Below, piece after piece: positions 44,705-56,200 of a stretch of DNA of 64,000 nucleotides; position 1 is the stretch's first letter, and every line of letters begins with the position of its first letter. Position numbers and translations under genes: made by a program. The notes under the pieces are model-generated. The model was not told where the DNA came from. It saw only the letters and a list, made by a program, of their open reading frames with translations, and searched no databases. The stretch comes from Monocercomonoides exilis (Eukaryota > Preaxostyla > Oxymonadida > Polymastigidae), in contig LSRY02000014.1 of the NCBI GenBank assembly GCA_001643675.2, forward strand, positions 1,102,001 through 1,166,000, in the 5' to 3' direction.

Positions 44705-45509
44705 TTATGCGTCAAGTGTTTTTTGAGCACATCTTCGTACACGTTTATTATATTCCTAAAAATAAAATTAATTATTGATAAATAAAGGTTTAAAAATCAC
44801 ATACTTTTCTATCTGTTTGGTATAGATGCGCAGCTGTAACATTAGCAGGAGAAGAAGGATTTGGATCAGTCAAAAGAGATTGTATTGAAATGAGAATTGA
44901 TGAAACAGTAAAAATTGGCGTCCATAATTTTTGTATCACATCAAGGCAAATTTGCCCATTTTGAAAAACTGTCCCACATAATTTTAAAATACATATCAAC
45001 CATTTGAAGATATAAAACTGGATTAAAAAACATACCATTTGGATGAAACATTTCACACTGAAAACGAATTGACGGTGGCTTTTCAGGATAGTTGTCCGGA
45101 AATTGGAGCCTCAAAGGAAAAAGCCCTCCTGCATAAAAGAAAAATAAATAATGAAAATGCATCACTAATGTTTTGCGTTATTATACCCTCCCATGGAGTT
45201 TCACTTGGACCAACAAGTATTGCATCTAAATACATTCATAAAGATGAACACAAATCAAAATCGCAAAAAAATAGCAAAGAAAACAAAACAATTATTTTAT
45301 GAATAAAAAATTAAGTTTTAACATTGATTCACACCCCAAACAAATAGATTTTCCTCTGAAACAGGGGATGCTGTTATTCCTTCTGGAGGTGTATCACGAA
45401 TAGCCTATATGAAAAATATTGAAAACAATAATCTAAAAATAGAAAAAAATTAACAAGCCTTTAGGTCATTCATCAACCTTAGGGTCGCTGCTCTCGATGG
45501 ACCTGACAT
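44705..45509 (-). CDS. UBE2A: Ubiquitin-conjugating enzyme E2, Rad6/UBE2A type
   Basis: Exons 45509-45459, 45404-45335, 45225-45187, 45128-45036, 44968-44805 and 44755-44705 sum to 468 nt (155 aa; UBE2A is 152). The N-terminus '[18 protein letters not shown]' and '[19 protein letters not shown]' match the Rad6 group. The 'FHPN' motif (HPN) is at ~81-84, the catalytic Cys is at ~92 in 'GQICLDV', and '[20 protein letters not shown]' is the conserved helix region. The usual acidic tail of yeast Rad6 is absent. The first intron appears to be GC-AG (AAG|GCTTGT), since no GT donor keeps the frame; the other four are GT-AG. Confidence 0.92.
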
Positions 45510-45749
45510 TCAGCTTGATATATATCTGTCTTTTGGTAATATTGATCTGTTTGATTATTTTATTCTTTTTTTGTTTTCTCTGTTTTTTTATTATTCTTAT
45601 TATGCATCAAAAAATTTGAATCCATATATAAATAAAACCACAAATTAAAATTTGCAACGTTCACTTAAAATTGGATAGAAAAAATGAAATGATAAGATAA
45701 TAAGTTAATAAACGCAATTTAAAAAGAAATGTTGAAAATTTACTATTAA

Positions 45750-47184
45750 TTAAATAGCTGAAGAATCGCTATTACCTTTTCTTTTCACTTTTTCATCCTC
45801 AAAAAGAGTGTCATGAGATGAAGATTCATCAAAGTGATCTTTTGTTTCTGGTTCAGATGAAGTGTTAAGGAAAGAAGGCATTTGAAACAAAGATGAGGAA
45901 GATGGCGTTGTCGTGTCAGAAAGTTGAAGTGAGGAATCTGGCTCTTCTTTTGAAGAGTTATCTTCTAATGGTGGATGATTTGATTCAGTTAGAGTGCTAT
46001 CAGGCTGTTCTGGCAGCTGCTCATGAGAAGACGACAAGGATGCTGAATTGCTTGCATCTTGTTTCTGAGGTGATGATGCAAATGGAAGAGAAGGAGGCGC
46101 AATGTCTGAAAACGGGTCGTCATCATTATCAGCATCATTCGACGGAAACGGATCATTGCTGCTGTCATTCTGCGCATCATCATTTTCTATGTTTGAAGAT
46201 ATACTGCTTGCACGTTCGTCTGCTCCTCTGTCTTCCCATCCGCTTTCCAATCCAAGAAAGTCTACACATTCACGTTCTAGTTGTTGAGTTTCCATCAACT
46301 GACGGATATCTGTGTCATCCAATTCTATTCCAGCCTCTCCAAATTCTCGCTCTATTTGTGTGATATGAGCAAGACATATTATTTTCAATGTATCTAATCT
46401 TTCTTTGGGTACATTTTTTATAATGTTAAGTGAAGGAAGTGTGTACTTATCTACTCGTAAGTCGGGCATTGATTGAATTTTCTCCAATGTCGGTATGTCG
46501 CGAGATTGAGGTGGATTGTATTTAGCTGGTGCAGTAGATCCCCGTGTTCTTGGAGCCTTCATTTTTTGCTTTGATTTAGGTTGTGGAACAACAGGTTGGT
46601 GCAGAACAGATGGGTCAAATTCCTCCTCCTCCTCTTCTTCATTTGGCTCTCTATTTAAATGCAAAACAATGGTGTTAACGTAAGTTAAATTGAGTGCTCA
46701 TATTTCAAATAACAAACATTACATCCACAAAATGAAAATGATTTTGTTTGTCATGAACAATTGCTAAATTTGGTCGAGTAAGTCCAGGATGTGGTAAACT
46801 AAATAAATTGTGTGGCGATAATAATTTTAAATGTACAAAATAAAAGGATTAAATACGATTGGTTCAATTGCGCAATTTTGGCTAATGAAGGGTCCATTGT
46901 TGCGCGTTGAAGTTCTCTCAATGCTATATCATCTGGCACGTGAAGTATTGATTTAAGAGTTTGAAGAAGCAACACCTGATTCCATGTCGGTGCAACACTT
47001 TGAGAGCGCAAAGCCCTTAAAACAAAAATATACGCTTGAAGCTCCTTCTCATGGATTTTCCGAATAGCTTCACTCACCTCTGAAGATATCTCAACTTTTT
47101 GATCAGAGAACAAAGCTTAAATGTTTTTTATTTCACACAATAACTTCAGAAAAAATAAAATCACAAACAAGCGTCTTCTTCCAT
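45750..47184 (-). CDS. ENT-domain protein with acidic/Ser-rich tail
   Basis: Exons 47184-47169, 47115-46857, 46798-46718 and 46647-45750 sum to 1,254 nt (417 aa). The start ATG is followed by a 16-nt coding exon and a GTTTGT donor. Residues ~18-85 ('KIHEKELQAYIFVLRALRSQ', 'RELQRATMDPSLAKIAQ') match the ENT (EMSY N-terminal) domain found in EMSY and plant Tudor/Agenet proteins acting in chromatin regulation. Next is 'LPHPGLTRPNLAIVHDKQ', then 'VDKYTLPSLNIIKNVPKER' with a helical segment, then a disordered Asp/Ser/Glu tail. A chromatin role is inferred only from the domain. It is divergent from the next gene by 73 bp. Confidence 0.75.
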
Positions 47185-47257
47185 AGCATTATATTTGGGA
47201 ATTGATCAAAGAAATTTGTTGTTATCAAATTGAATAAAAATTAATTAGCCACATGTC
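47185..47257. promoter_or_regulatory. 73-bp divergent intergenic region
   Basis: Lies between the ENT-domain gene start (-) and the proposed start of the next gene (+). Very AT-rich; no recognisable element. Confidence 0.45.
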
Positions 47258-49656
47258 ATGAAACATTACGATAAAAAAGAGAATATAAATAATTTTAACG
47301 TGTGACTTATTTCTTTTTGTTTGTTTGCATTATGCTTTATCTCTTTTTCTTTCTTTCTTTTTTTTTCATTGATTCTTCAAATATTTGTCTTTAACTTAAA
47401 ATATTTGAAATCCAAAAGAGCACAAATGCATTGGAACAAGATGTTTATGGAGCTGTACAGCTTAACTCAAGCCTTTCAGATTCAATGTTTTCATCTTGTG
47501 CGGGAGAAAGCAGCATTACAGCTTTATATCGTTCTTCATCCAAGGGGAAATACACAGTTGAATTGAAGCCTTCACATTCAATAAGTTCTTCTTTGTCAAT
47601 GCCTCATAATCCTTCTTCTCAAACGTATAAATCAATTGGGCTATCTTCTTCTCCATTTCTTTTTGATGCTTCTGAGAATACGAAAATGAAAACTTCTATT
47701 CAATTTCCTAATTGTAACTCACATTTTGCTTTCAATGACTGTCTTACGGAGATACCAACAAACAAATTGCCTTCTCGTTTACGCAAAAAGTATCTAGAAA
47801 CTGTTGTTGACAAAGAACTTTTCAAAGAAAAATTGGATGACTTTCAAACAATACGAGACGACGAAAAGATATATGAACCTCGAAAATTCGTCAACGAATC
47901 AAGAGAATATGTTGCTTCATTTTCTGCACAGATAAAAGAGTCCTTAGCTCAAAGAATGAAAATCGAAAAATTAATAAAGAATCAGCCTCATGAGCAGAAC
48001 GAGGAAAATGATAGCTTGCAGTCTTCTAATGATAATTCAATATCAGATGAAAACTCTGACAGACTCTCCTCTCAGTCTCAAATTTCTGATTCAGAGCAAT
48101 TTGACCAGCTTCTTTTCGAAAACTTCTCGAAGTGGCGGCCTCCGCTGAACAGGATCAGAGAATTTGTGCCTGATGTGGATTTTCGGATGGAAGGAGAGAA
48201 GCGCTCAATGCTGATGAGGGTGACGTTGACGGAGATGCTGAAGAGATGGACAAACATGGATCTGAAAGCACAGTCACACACAACACAACTGCCTTCTCTG
48301 CTTTATAAGGAGAATGTCAAGAATAACAGTGGAGAGGGGGAAGAAATGGAGGATAATGTCGAAGAAGAAGAAGAAGAAGCTAAAGAGTTGTCCAGAGAGA
48401 AAACAAATAGCGAGATGAAGAAAATGGTTAAAGAACGAAGCGATAAGAGGAAGATTATCAAAGAAGAAATACGCGAAGCTACTGAATTCTGGAGCATTTT
48501 TGGGATTTGGGTGCGAAAGCCCTGGATATCTTCAGCCAGCGAGCGAAGGATATGGGAAGAAGCCGAAAAGAAGCTGGAGACAAAGGAAAAAGCGATTGAG
48601 AGCAGGAATATTTCCCAGTTGACAGAAAATGAAACAATAGAAGAAATGAAGATTTTACTGAAAGAGAAGGAGGAGGCTGGGGCAGAGGAGGAAGAGCTGG
48701 CTAAGCTGAGGCTTCAGATAGAAGAAGGCAAACGGAAATTAGAGAAGGAAACAAGACTGAATGGAATGAGTGATGTTGAGAGATACACCGAACACATTCA
48801 TGGCACATTGCAAAAAAGACAATTGGAGCATTTAAAGAACAGTGGATCACATTGTGAAAAATTAAAAGAAGAAGAAGAAGAAGAAGAAGAAAGAGAAGAG
48901 GAAGAAAAAGAGGTTGACTTTATCAACTCATTCAATTCAAAGATGAATGCTCTTCCGAAATACAGCGTTTTTGATAGCTATTCTCATGATTTGTTTGATG
49001 ACACTTTTTTGGAGTCTCACCAGATGACAGAACAACAAGACAGTTACAATAAACACTCACTTCCACAACATTTGAACTCTGAGTCACATTTATCGTACAA
49101 TTCTTCAAATCTTTCTATTTCAAAAAGTGACTTTTCATCTTCGGCTCATGAGTCATCTTCCTATTTGCTTCCTCAATCAGCAGATTCTCGCTTGCTTCAT
49201 AATCGTCCTCTTGCAAATGTTTATGAAAGTTCGAGCTTCATCCAGAAAGAAGATACATACGAAGACTCAGATGCACCAATGCTTTCTTCTTCTTCTTCAG
49301 ATAGCAGCGAGGCAAATGAAAATGTCACAGTAATTTCATTTTGCTTCGAAGCACATTTACCACAGCAAGAAAATAAATCCATTTTTCAGCAGATTCTAAA
49401 CAAGAAGAAAGAGAAATATCACAAAACAATAAGCACTGTGCGCCATCGGTGTCTCTTACCGACTCCTCCACAACGAAAGTTCCTGTGGTCCTTTGATGAG
49501 ATGGAGGTGAGTCTGAAGAGGAGATGGAAGAGCTGGTTTCAGACACAAGGGAAGTGGAAGCGCTCGGCCACGAAGGAGGAGTTGGAGAGCTTGTATTACG
49601 AGATGCACAGCGTGGACAAGAAAAGCGATCTGGAGATTCCACTGTTTGGAAGGTGA
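47258..49656 (+). CDS. Unidentified protein with Glu-rich coiled coil, 759 aa
   Basis: The main exon is 47419-49656. It lacks an ATG at its start, so I propose a first exon 47258-47299 (14 codons from ATG), a GTGTGA donor and an acceptor at CCAAAAG; the frame is kept. Features: a Ser-rich N-terminus; a conserved-looking block 'LPSRLRKKYLETVVDKELFK' with 'DDEKIYEPRKFVNESREYV' (~residues 125-175); Trp-containing segments ('FWSIFGIWVRKPW') separated by Glu/Lys coiled coil; a Ser-rich stretch; and a C-terminal 'WSFDEMEVSLKRRWKSWFQT' followed by 'KEELESLYYEMH'. The pattern of Trp-rich segments repeats. Family not recognised. Confidence 0.55.
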
Positions 49657-50288
49657 ATTATTATTATTATTTTTCTTTTCTTTTCTTTTTCATTTTATTT
49701 TTTGGAGTTTTATATGAAAAATAGGATGTTTGAATTGGTTGGTGCTTTTTTTAAAAATATTAAATATTTTTAGAAATGATAGAAAATTCGAGAAAATCAT
49801 CGTTTTATCGAAGTACTTTTGCTGAATTGAAAAAAAGCATAAGCACCCAATGCAGTTTGTGAGAATTCGAAAGACACCAAACGAAAAGAAAATGAGACAT
49901 TTTTGTTGATTCACAAAGCTGTTAATTTTTCCTAAACCAAAAACATTCGTTACAAATGAATAGAATACTTATTTTATCAGAGGGTTTAATTGGTAATAAT
50001 AAAGTGATGTGTTCATAATCAAAAAAAAAAAATATTCAGTTGGAAGTGCAAAATAAAGAAAGTTAAACCATTCGCTAAAAAAAAATAAGAGGAAGAAAAA
50101 TAAAAGAAAAGAAAATAAAACACATTTTCTACTCTTTACATGAAAAACCAGAAGACGACAAAACTACAAAAAAGACGGAGGCATAAAAACAAAATGTCAA
50201 ATATATGTCAAAAAAAAAATGAGAGAGAAAGAGAAAGATTTCTACATAAATTCACCACTATCACCAGTACCACCATTATCATCAACCC
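49657..50288. other. Convergent AT-rich spacer
   Basis: No coding frame supported between two convergent genes. It holds several A-rich tracts around 50020-50110 and 50200-50220. Confidence 0.6.
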
Positions 50289-53200
50289 TCACGACAGGTT
50301 CAGCCGCTTCTTCGTCTCCTCTTTCTTCAGCTTCAAGCTCTCCTTCAGCTTCGCCATCTTCTGGTCTGTCGGGTGCAGAGGAGTTGGTGTGCCTGAGCGG
50401 CTGCCCGCGGGTGTCGAAGCAGCAGACGAGCGAGCACTTGCTGTGCGGGGGCGAACCATGTCGAGGAACGAGGAAGGCGGCTGAGGAGGAGGAGGAATGG
50501 GATTGCTTGAGACAGGGAACTGGCTGTGTGAGGGGAATGATGATGATGACGATGAGGATGAGGAAGATGAAGAGGAAGAGGAGGAGGAGGAAGAAGAAGC
50601 ACCATTTACAGCAGAAGGGTTCATGTCAAAGGGTGAGATGGGTTGTGGCGGAGTCTCTTGTCGCGGGATGGTCTGCACCTGATCGGCTTCTTGGATGGAA
50701 GAGGAAGAATACGAAAGAGGAGAAACCTGACTGGTTGCCAGTGAAGATGAATGTATTGGTGTTGTGTTAGAGGCATACGGCGACGAGCCAAACGAAGGCG
50801 CGGCGGGTGAAAGAGGTGTGAGTGAAGAGGAAGAAGAAGAATTGGGTGAATACAGATTGTATTGCGAGTGGCTTCTCCCTCCGCCCCGGATCGTCTTCGC
50901 GACAGCACCGCCACTCAGAGGAGAGGACGAAGCTGACGAAGAAGCAAGTGCCATGTGCGGAGTGTAAATCTGAGGCGATCCAAGAACAGAACCAGAAGAA
51001 GAAGAAGATGATGATGATGAAGCAGAAGCAGAGGCAGAAGCAGAAGAAGCAGATCCAAGCCCTTGGGCTGTGAGCTTGATGCCAGTTGCCTCCAGTTCAT
51101 TTACCGTCTTCAGTGACGATGATGGCGAGCGCATAAGCTCCGAATACGATGCTGGGGGAAGGCCACATTTCGCGCGGAGGAGCGAAATGTCGTGGACAAG
51201 CTTGTCCTTCTCTATGCGGTGTGAGTGCGCTGCCTCTTTGATCTGCTTCTCCAGCACCTCCACACGCGACGAGGCGAGCGAGAACTGAGTCTGCAGTGTT
51301 TCTCTCTCCACATTCAGCACTCTGTTCAATCGCTTCTCATCCAGATTGCTCTGCGACAGAGTCTGGATGTTGTCCTCCAGCTGCACAATCCTCTTCTTCA
51401 GCATCTTCATCGCAGTGTCTGCAGACACATTGGAAGAAGAAGAAGAAGAAGAGGAGGAGGAGGAAGAAGAGCCAGAAGACGTTTCAGTGAGAATATGCGC
51501 AGACTGCTTCATCGAATCCAGCAGCAGCTGCAGCTGCACCACTTTCTCGATCCTTTCTGAGAGATCGTCCATCAACCCTTTCTGTGCTTTCTCATTCTCT
51601 CTCTTCTCTTCCTCCAGCCGGCTCTTCGCCTTCTGCGCCTCGTCCTTCACGCGGGTGAGCTGTGTGGTTGCGTCTTTGACCTTGTTCCGCTCCACATTCA
51701 GCCTCAACGCCCATTCGGTCTCTCTTTTCATCAGATAGAGCACACGCTGGTGCAGCTTGCTGGCGGTCTCCTGCGCCGTCTTGTGCGACTCCGTCAGCAC
51801 ATTCTTCTGCCGCTCCCAGTCTTTCTGCGCAAGGATCAGGTTCTCGTTGAGTGTCTTCGCCTGGAAAGCAAAGTTTTGTGCTTCTTTCTTCTGTGCGGTC
51901 AGTGCATCTGATAAGATCTTCTGCTGACTGTACAGCTCTCTTTTTTCGTCCTCCCACTTGTTGTTCTCTTGGGCAATCACATCAGCCGCTTTAGTCTTCT
52001 CCTCACTCAGCTTCGCCACTTCCTCTTTTAAAGTGGACGATTCCTGCACAGAATTATCCAGTTGCTCTTTGATCGCCTCAATCTCCTTCTTCAGCGCCAG
52101 CGTTTCTTCGTGCTCTGTCTTCAGCTGTGTCTCTGCCTCTTCCACTTTCTCCCGCGCCACTTCGAGTTCACTCTTCAGAAGATGTTGTGCATCTTCCAGT
52201 GAATGTTTTTCTTCTCTCCATTTCTCTGTCCGCGCAGCCAGCTGCTCATTCAGCGTCTCGTGTTCTTGCAAAAGCACTTTCTTTGACTCTTCAATCGCAC
52301 TCAGCTTCTTCTGCAGTGCCTCTAATTCATGTTGATTGCTGTTCTTTGTGTCATTCAGCACAATTTGCAGTCGATTGAGTGCTTCTTCCTTTTCAGCAAG
52401 TGTCTGCTTCGTCTCCTCCCATCCATTTGTGATGCGGCTGATTTCGTTGTTTGCATTCTCTTTTTCCTTCTGCCCGTTCGCCTCATTCACTTTGATCAGA
52501 TCGCTCAGCCTCTTCTTCTCTTCTTCACTCGCTTTGCAGCTCTGCTCCAGCTTTTTCAGCGATTCTTTCAGCTCATTCGAAGATGTTTCCATCTCATGCA
52601 CTTTCTTTTCGTGCTTCTCCTTTTCGCTTTGAAGTTCCTCTGATGCCTCTTTCTTTGCCTTCTCCTTCTCCTCCTTTTCATCCTGAATCTCCTTCTCGTT
52701 CTGTGCCAACGTCTTCTTTAGCTCTGCAATCTCTTTCTCAAGCACCTTCACCTTCTCCTGTGCTGTCAGCATGCTCCTCGTTGCGCTGCTCAGCTCATCC
52801 TCCTTCGCCGACAAGGAAGTCTTCACAGCACTCAGCTCCTTCTCATACCTCTCCCTCATCTCTCCCAGCACCTCTGCCTCTTGCTTCCGCCCTTCGCTGA
52901 TCTTCGTCGCTGCATCCGCCGCCTGCGCCTCCATCTGCGAGCGCAGCCACGCCATCTCAACAGCATCGCGATCTGCCCTTTCCTTCATTGTTTTTTCTCT
53001 TTCTTCCAGCGTCTTCTTCAGCTCGGCAACGGACTGCTGCAGCTCCACCACACTCGCGCTGGATGTGTTCAGACTGGCTTCCAGCTCTTTCTTCTCAGCC
53101 TCTCTCTGAGACAGTTCTCCTTTCAGTGCTTCGATTTGCTTGCTCCACTCCTTCTGTTCTGCGCTGTGCTGTGTGCGGATGCTCTGCTCCTGCTGCACAG

Positions 53201-56200
53201 CAGCCTCATGCATCTCTTCTTTCTCTTTCTCAACAAGTGTAATCTTCTCCTTCGTGCTCTGTACTTCCTGCTCAGCTGCCTGTCTCTTTTCTTTCTCCTC
53301 TGAAATCTCTTTCTCCAACACTGACACTTTTTCAAGGAACTGCGCAACTTTTATCGTGGCATCTTTCAGTTTGTCTCCTTCTGCTTTGATTTCGGCTGTG
53401 AGCGCAGTTTTCTCCTTCTCGTGCTCTTTGGCTTGTGCTTCAAGTGTCTCTTTCTCCTTTTCCAATGATTCAAGTGCCTTCTCACTGCTCTGAATCTTTT
53501 CGTTCAGTTCTGCCATTGTTCCTTCACCTTCTGCAACTTTCTCCTTCAGCGCTTTCAACTCTTTCTCCTTTGCCTGCATGGCATGCTCGTTGTCTTCTGT
53601 TTCCTTTTCCCTCGTTCTCTCCATCTCGACAATCTTCTTCTCCACATCCGCTTTCTCCTTCCGCGCCTCCTCCAGCTTCTTCTTCAGATCCGTTTTAATC
53701 CGCTCCTGTTCTGCCATTTCCTTCTCTGCAGCCATCTTCCTTTCTTCCACTTCCTTCTCTGTCTTCTTCACCAGAAGCTCCGCTGCTGCCAATGCTGACA
53801 CTTTGAGCGCAAGCGTCTTCTCCACTTCGTTCTTCTCTGCCTGTGCTGCTGCCAGCGCAGCCGCTGCCTTCTGCTCTTTCTCCTTCCACTCGCCCTCTCT
53901 CTTCTCTTTCTCTTCTTCTGCCATCTCGTTCGTCAGACTCCGCGAATCCATGTCATTCTGTGCCATTGCCTTCCTTTCCTCTGCTGGATCAACACGCACA
54001 GACAATAACAGTGCCTCAATAGACGCTCCATCGCTCCCAATTGCAAACTCCTTTTTGTCGCGTGCCCACTTCTTCTTCTTGTCTTTGCTCTTCAGCTTGC
54101 TGTCCTTGCTCGCCTTCTCCTTCTTCTTCTTCTCAGCCTCCAGCGACAATGCTCCTGTTGGCGCGCATCGCACACTCGCATCTGAAGAGGCAGCAGCAAA
54201 CGGTGTGACATCCATTCCCGGAGCAGACTTCACAACAGACGAAGCAGCAGAAAACGACGAGGCAGAAGCTGATGGCTTCCCTTGAGTCAGATTGTCATAT
54301 GCGGACAACTCATCGTCTCCATCATACACCTCGTCCTCTCCTTGCTCGTCAGCCCCGCTCATTCTGCTCCTCTTTTTGCGGCCTCTGCCATCGCCCAGCC
54401 CGCCCGTAAACGGGACTGTGCTCCCAATCACTTTGTTCTCTTCGTCGAGCTCTTCGCTCAGATGCTGCGCCTCGTCGCTTCCTCCTTCTGCTGTGAGGAA
54501 CGAGCAGATCTTCGCCACCTGCGCAAACGAGGCCATTCCGAGGTCAATCGGCGGATGCGACGCCATCCAACCCGTTTTGTGGAGGGACTCGAAGCACGCC
54601 TCACAGAAGGGAGCTTTGCAGACGGTGCAGAAGTAGACAGCAGGCACAGAGTGCGAATGGGAATGAGAAGAGAGTCCATCATCAGAAGAGGAAGAGGAAG
54701 AGGAGGAACCGGAAGAAGAAGAAGAAGAAGACGATGAAGAGGCACTTTGACATCCGTAGCAGTTGGCGCAGCGGAAAGTGGGCCACGAGTCCGCATCATC
54801 AGCCAGCAGATCGACCGACAAGTTGTTGGCCGAAGGAGCAGACAGAAGCGACGGCAGCCCGCTCCGCAAAGAGGATGTCTTCGGAAGCACCACCAACGAC
54901 GACGGAGTGAACGGCGCCTGTGAAGCAGAGCGCGAGTGCTCAAACCCTTCATCGGGACTCTCGTCTTCTCCTTCACTCTCTTCTTCCTCTCTCTGCAGTC
55001 TGTACATGTTCCTGCTGGGGTCGGTGAGGCAGAAGAACGCTGAAAGGAACTCCTCAGGCGAGCGCTTGCGCGGCTGCGTAGCCTTTTCTGAGACCTCCAT
55101 GAGTCTCTGGTGCAGCGAGGCAGCAGATTTGGCTGTGTCGTCGTAGTCTCCACTCAGAAAGACCTCACTCGCATCGGTCTGCACAGACGCATCGCTTGTC
55201 TTTTTTGAAGCACCAATCCGAGTCAGCGTTAAAAGCCGATCCAGCTCAGCAATGGCACTCCCACTGCCACTTCCTGCTCCTTCTGCTTTTGAAGCACCAG
55301 CAGAATCATCTAATTCTCCATCTCCTTCTAATTCTGCTCCGATTCTGCTTCCCGCTTTGCTCCCCTTCGAGTCCCCCATCAGCTCCATCAGCTCCCTCGC
55401 CCTCTTTTCCAGCCCTGCCTTCACTGCCTCGCTGCTCTGCAGTGCAAACTTCAGTTTCTCGTTCTCCATCGCCAGCTCCTCTGCCCTCGCGGCTGCCTCG
55501 TGCTCTCTCTCCTGTACACTGTCCAGCGCCTGCCTCAGCGCATTCATCTCGTCGAGCTGCGTCTCTGCTGTCTCCAGCTCCGCCAGCAGGTTCTCCTTCA
55601 CCATCCTTTGCTCTTCCATCTGCTGCTTCGCCTCGAACAGCTCCATCTGGATCGTCTCCAGCGCTGCCACTTTCCGCCGCATCTCGTTGAACGCCCCCAT
55701 CATCGGGTCTCTGCTGGCATCGGAATCATCGCCTTCTCCTTGTCCTCCCAACGATGCATTGCCAGAGGAAGAAGATGACGATGATGACGACAGCAATCCA
55801 GCTGCTTTCCTCTTCTCGGCAAACTCCTTCTGCCTCTTCGCCCGCTCTTCGGGTGTCATATTCGCGTTCCCTTTGTCTCCTTGCTGGTAAAACGCCAGTT
55901 CTCCCTCCAGCAGACTCAGCTGCCCTTTCAGCGACTCGATCTCTCTCTGCGCCTTTTCGAGCAGCTTCTTCAGCTCCGCGGCGCTCAGCTCGACGTTCAC
56001 TTTCACTGCGTTTTTGACGGCCTTTGCACGTTTCCCGAATTGGAGTGTGGAAAGTGTCTCGAGGGCGTTCGTGCTGGAGGCTGAGCAGCAGATGATGAGC
56101 ATCGTGCGGGAGTTCCCACCAAAGGTCTCCTGCAGCATACGCGTCAGTTTGGAGTTACGGTAGGGAATGTGGGTGACTTTCGGGTCGGTCAGGGCGTTGA

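Noticed and set aside
50345-55890. Many plus-strand ORFs opposite the kinesin tail and similar ones opposite VPS41
   Set aside because: Antisense of Glu/Lys and Ser repeats (giving Leu/Ser/Phe-rich nonsense). They have no introns, domains or start context.
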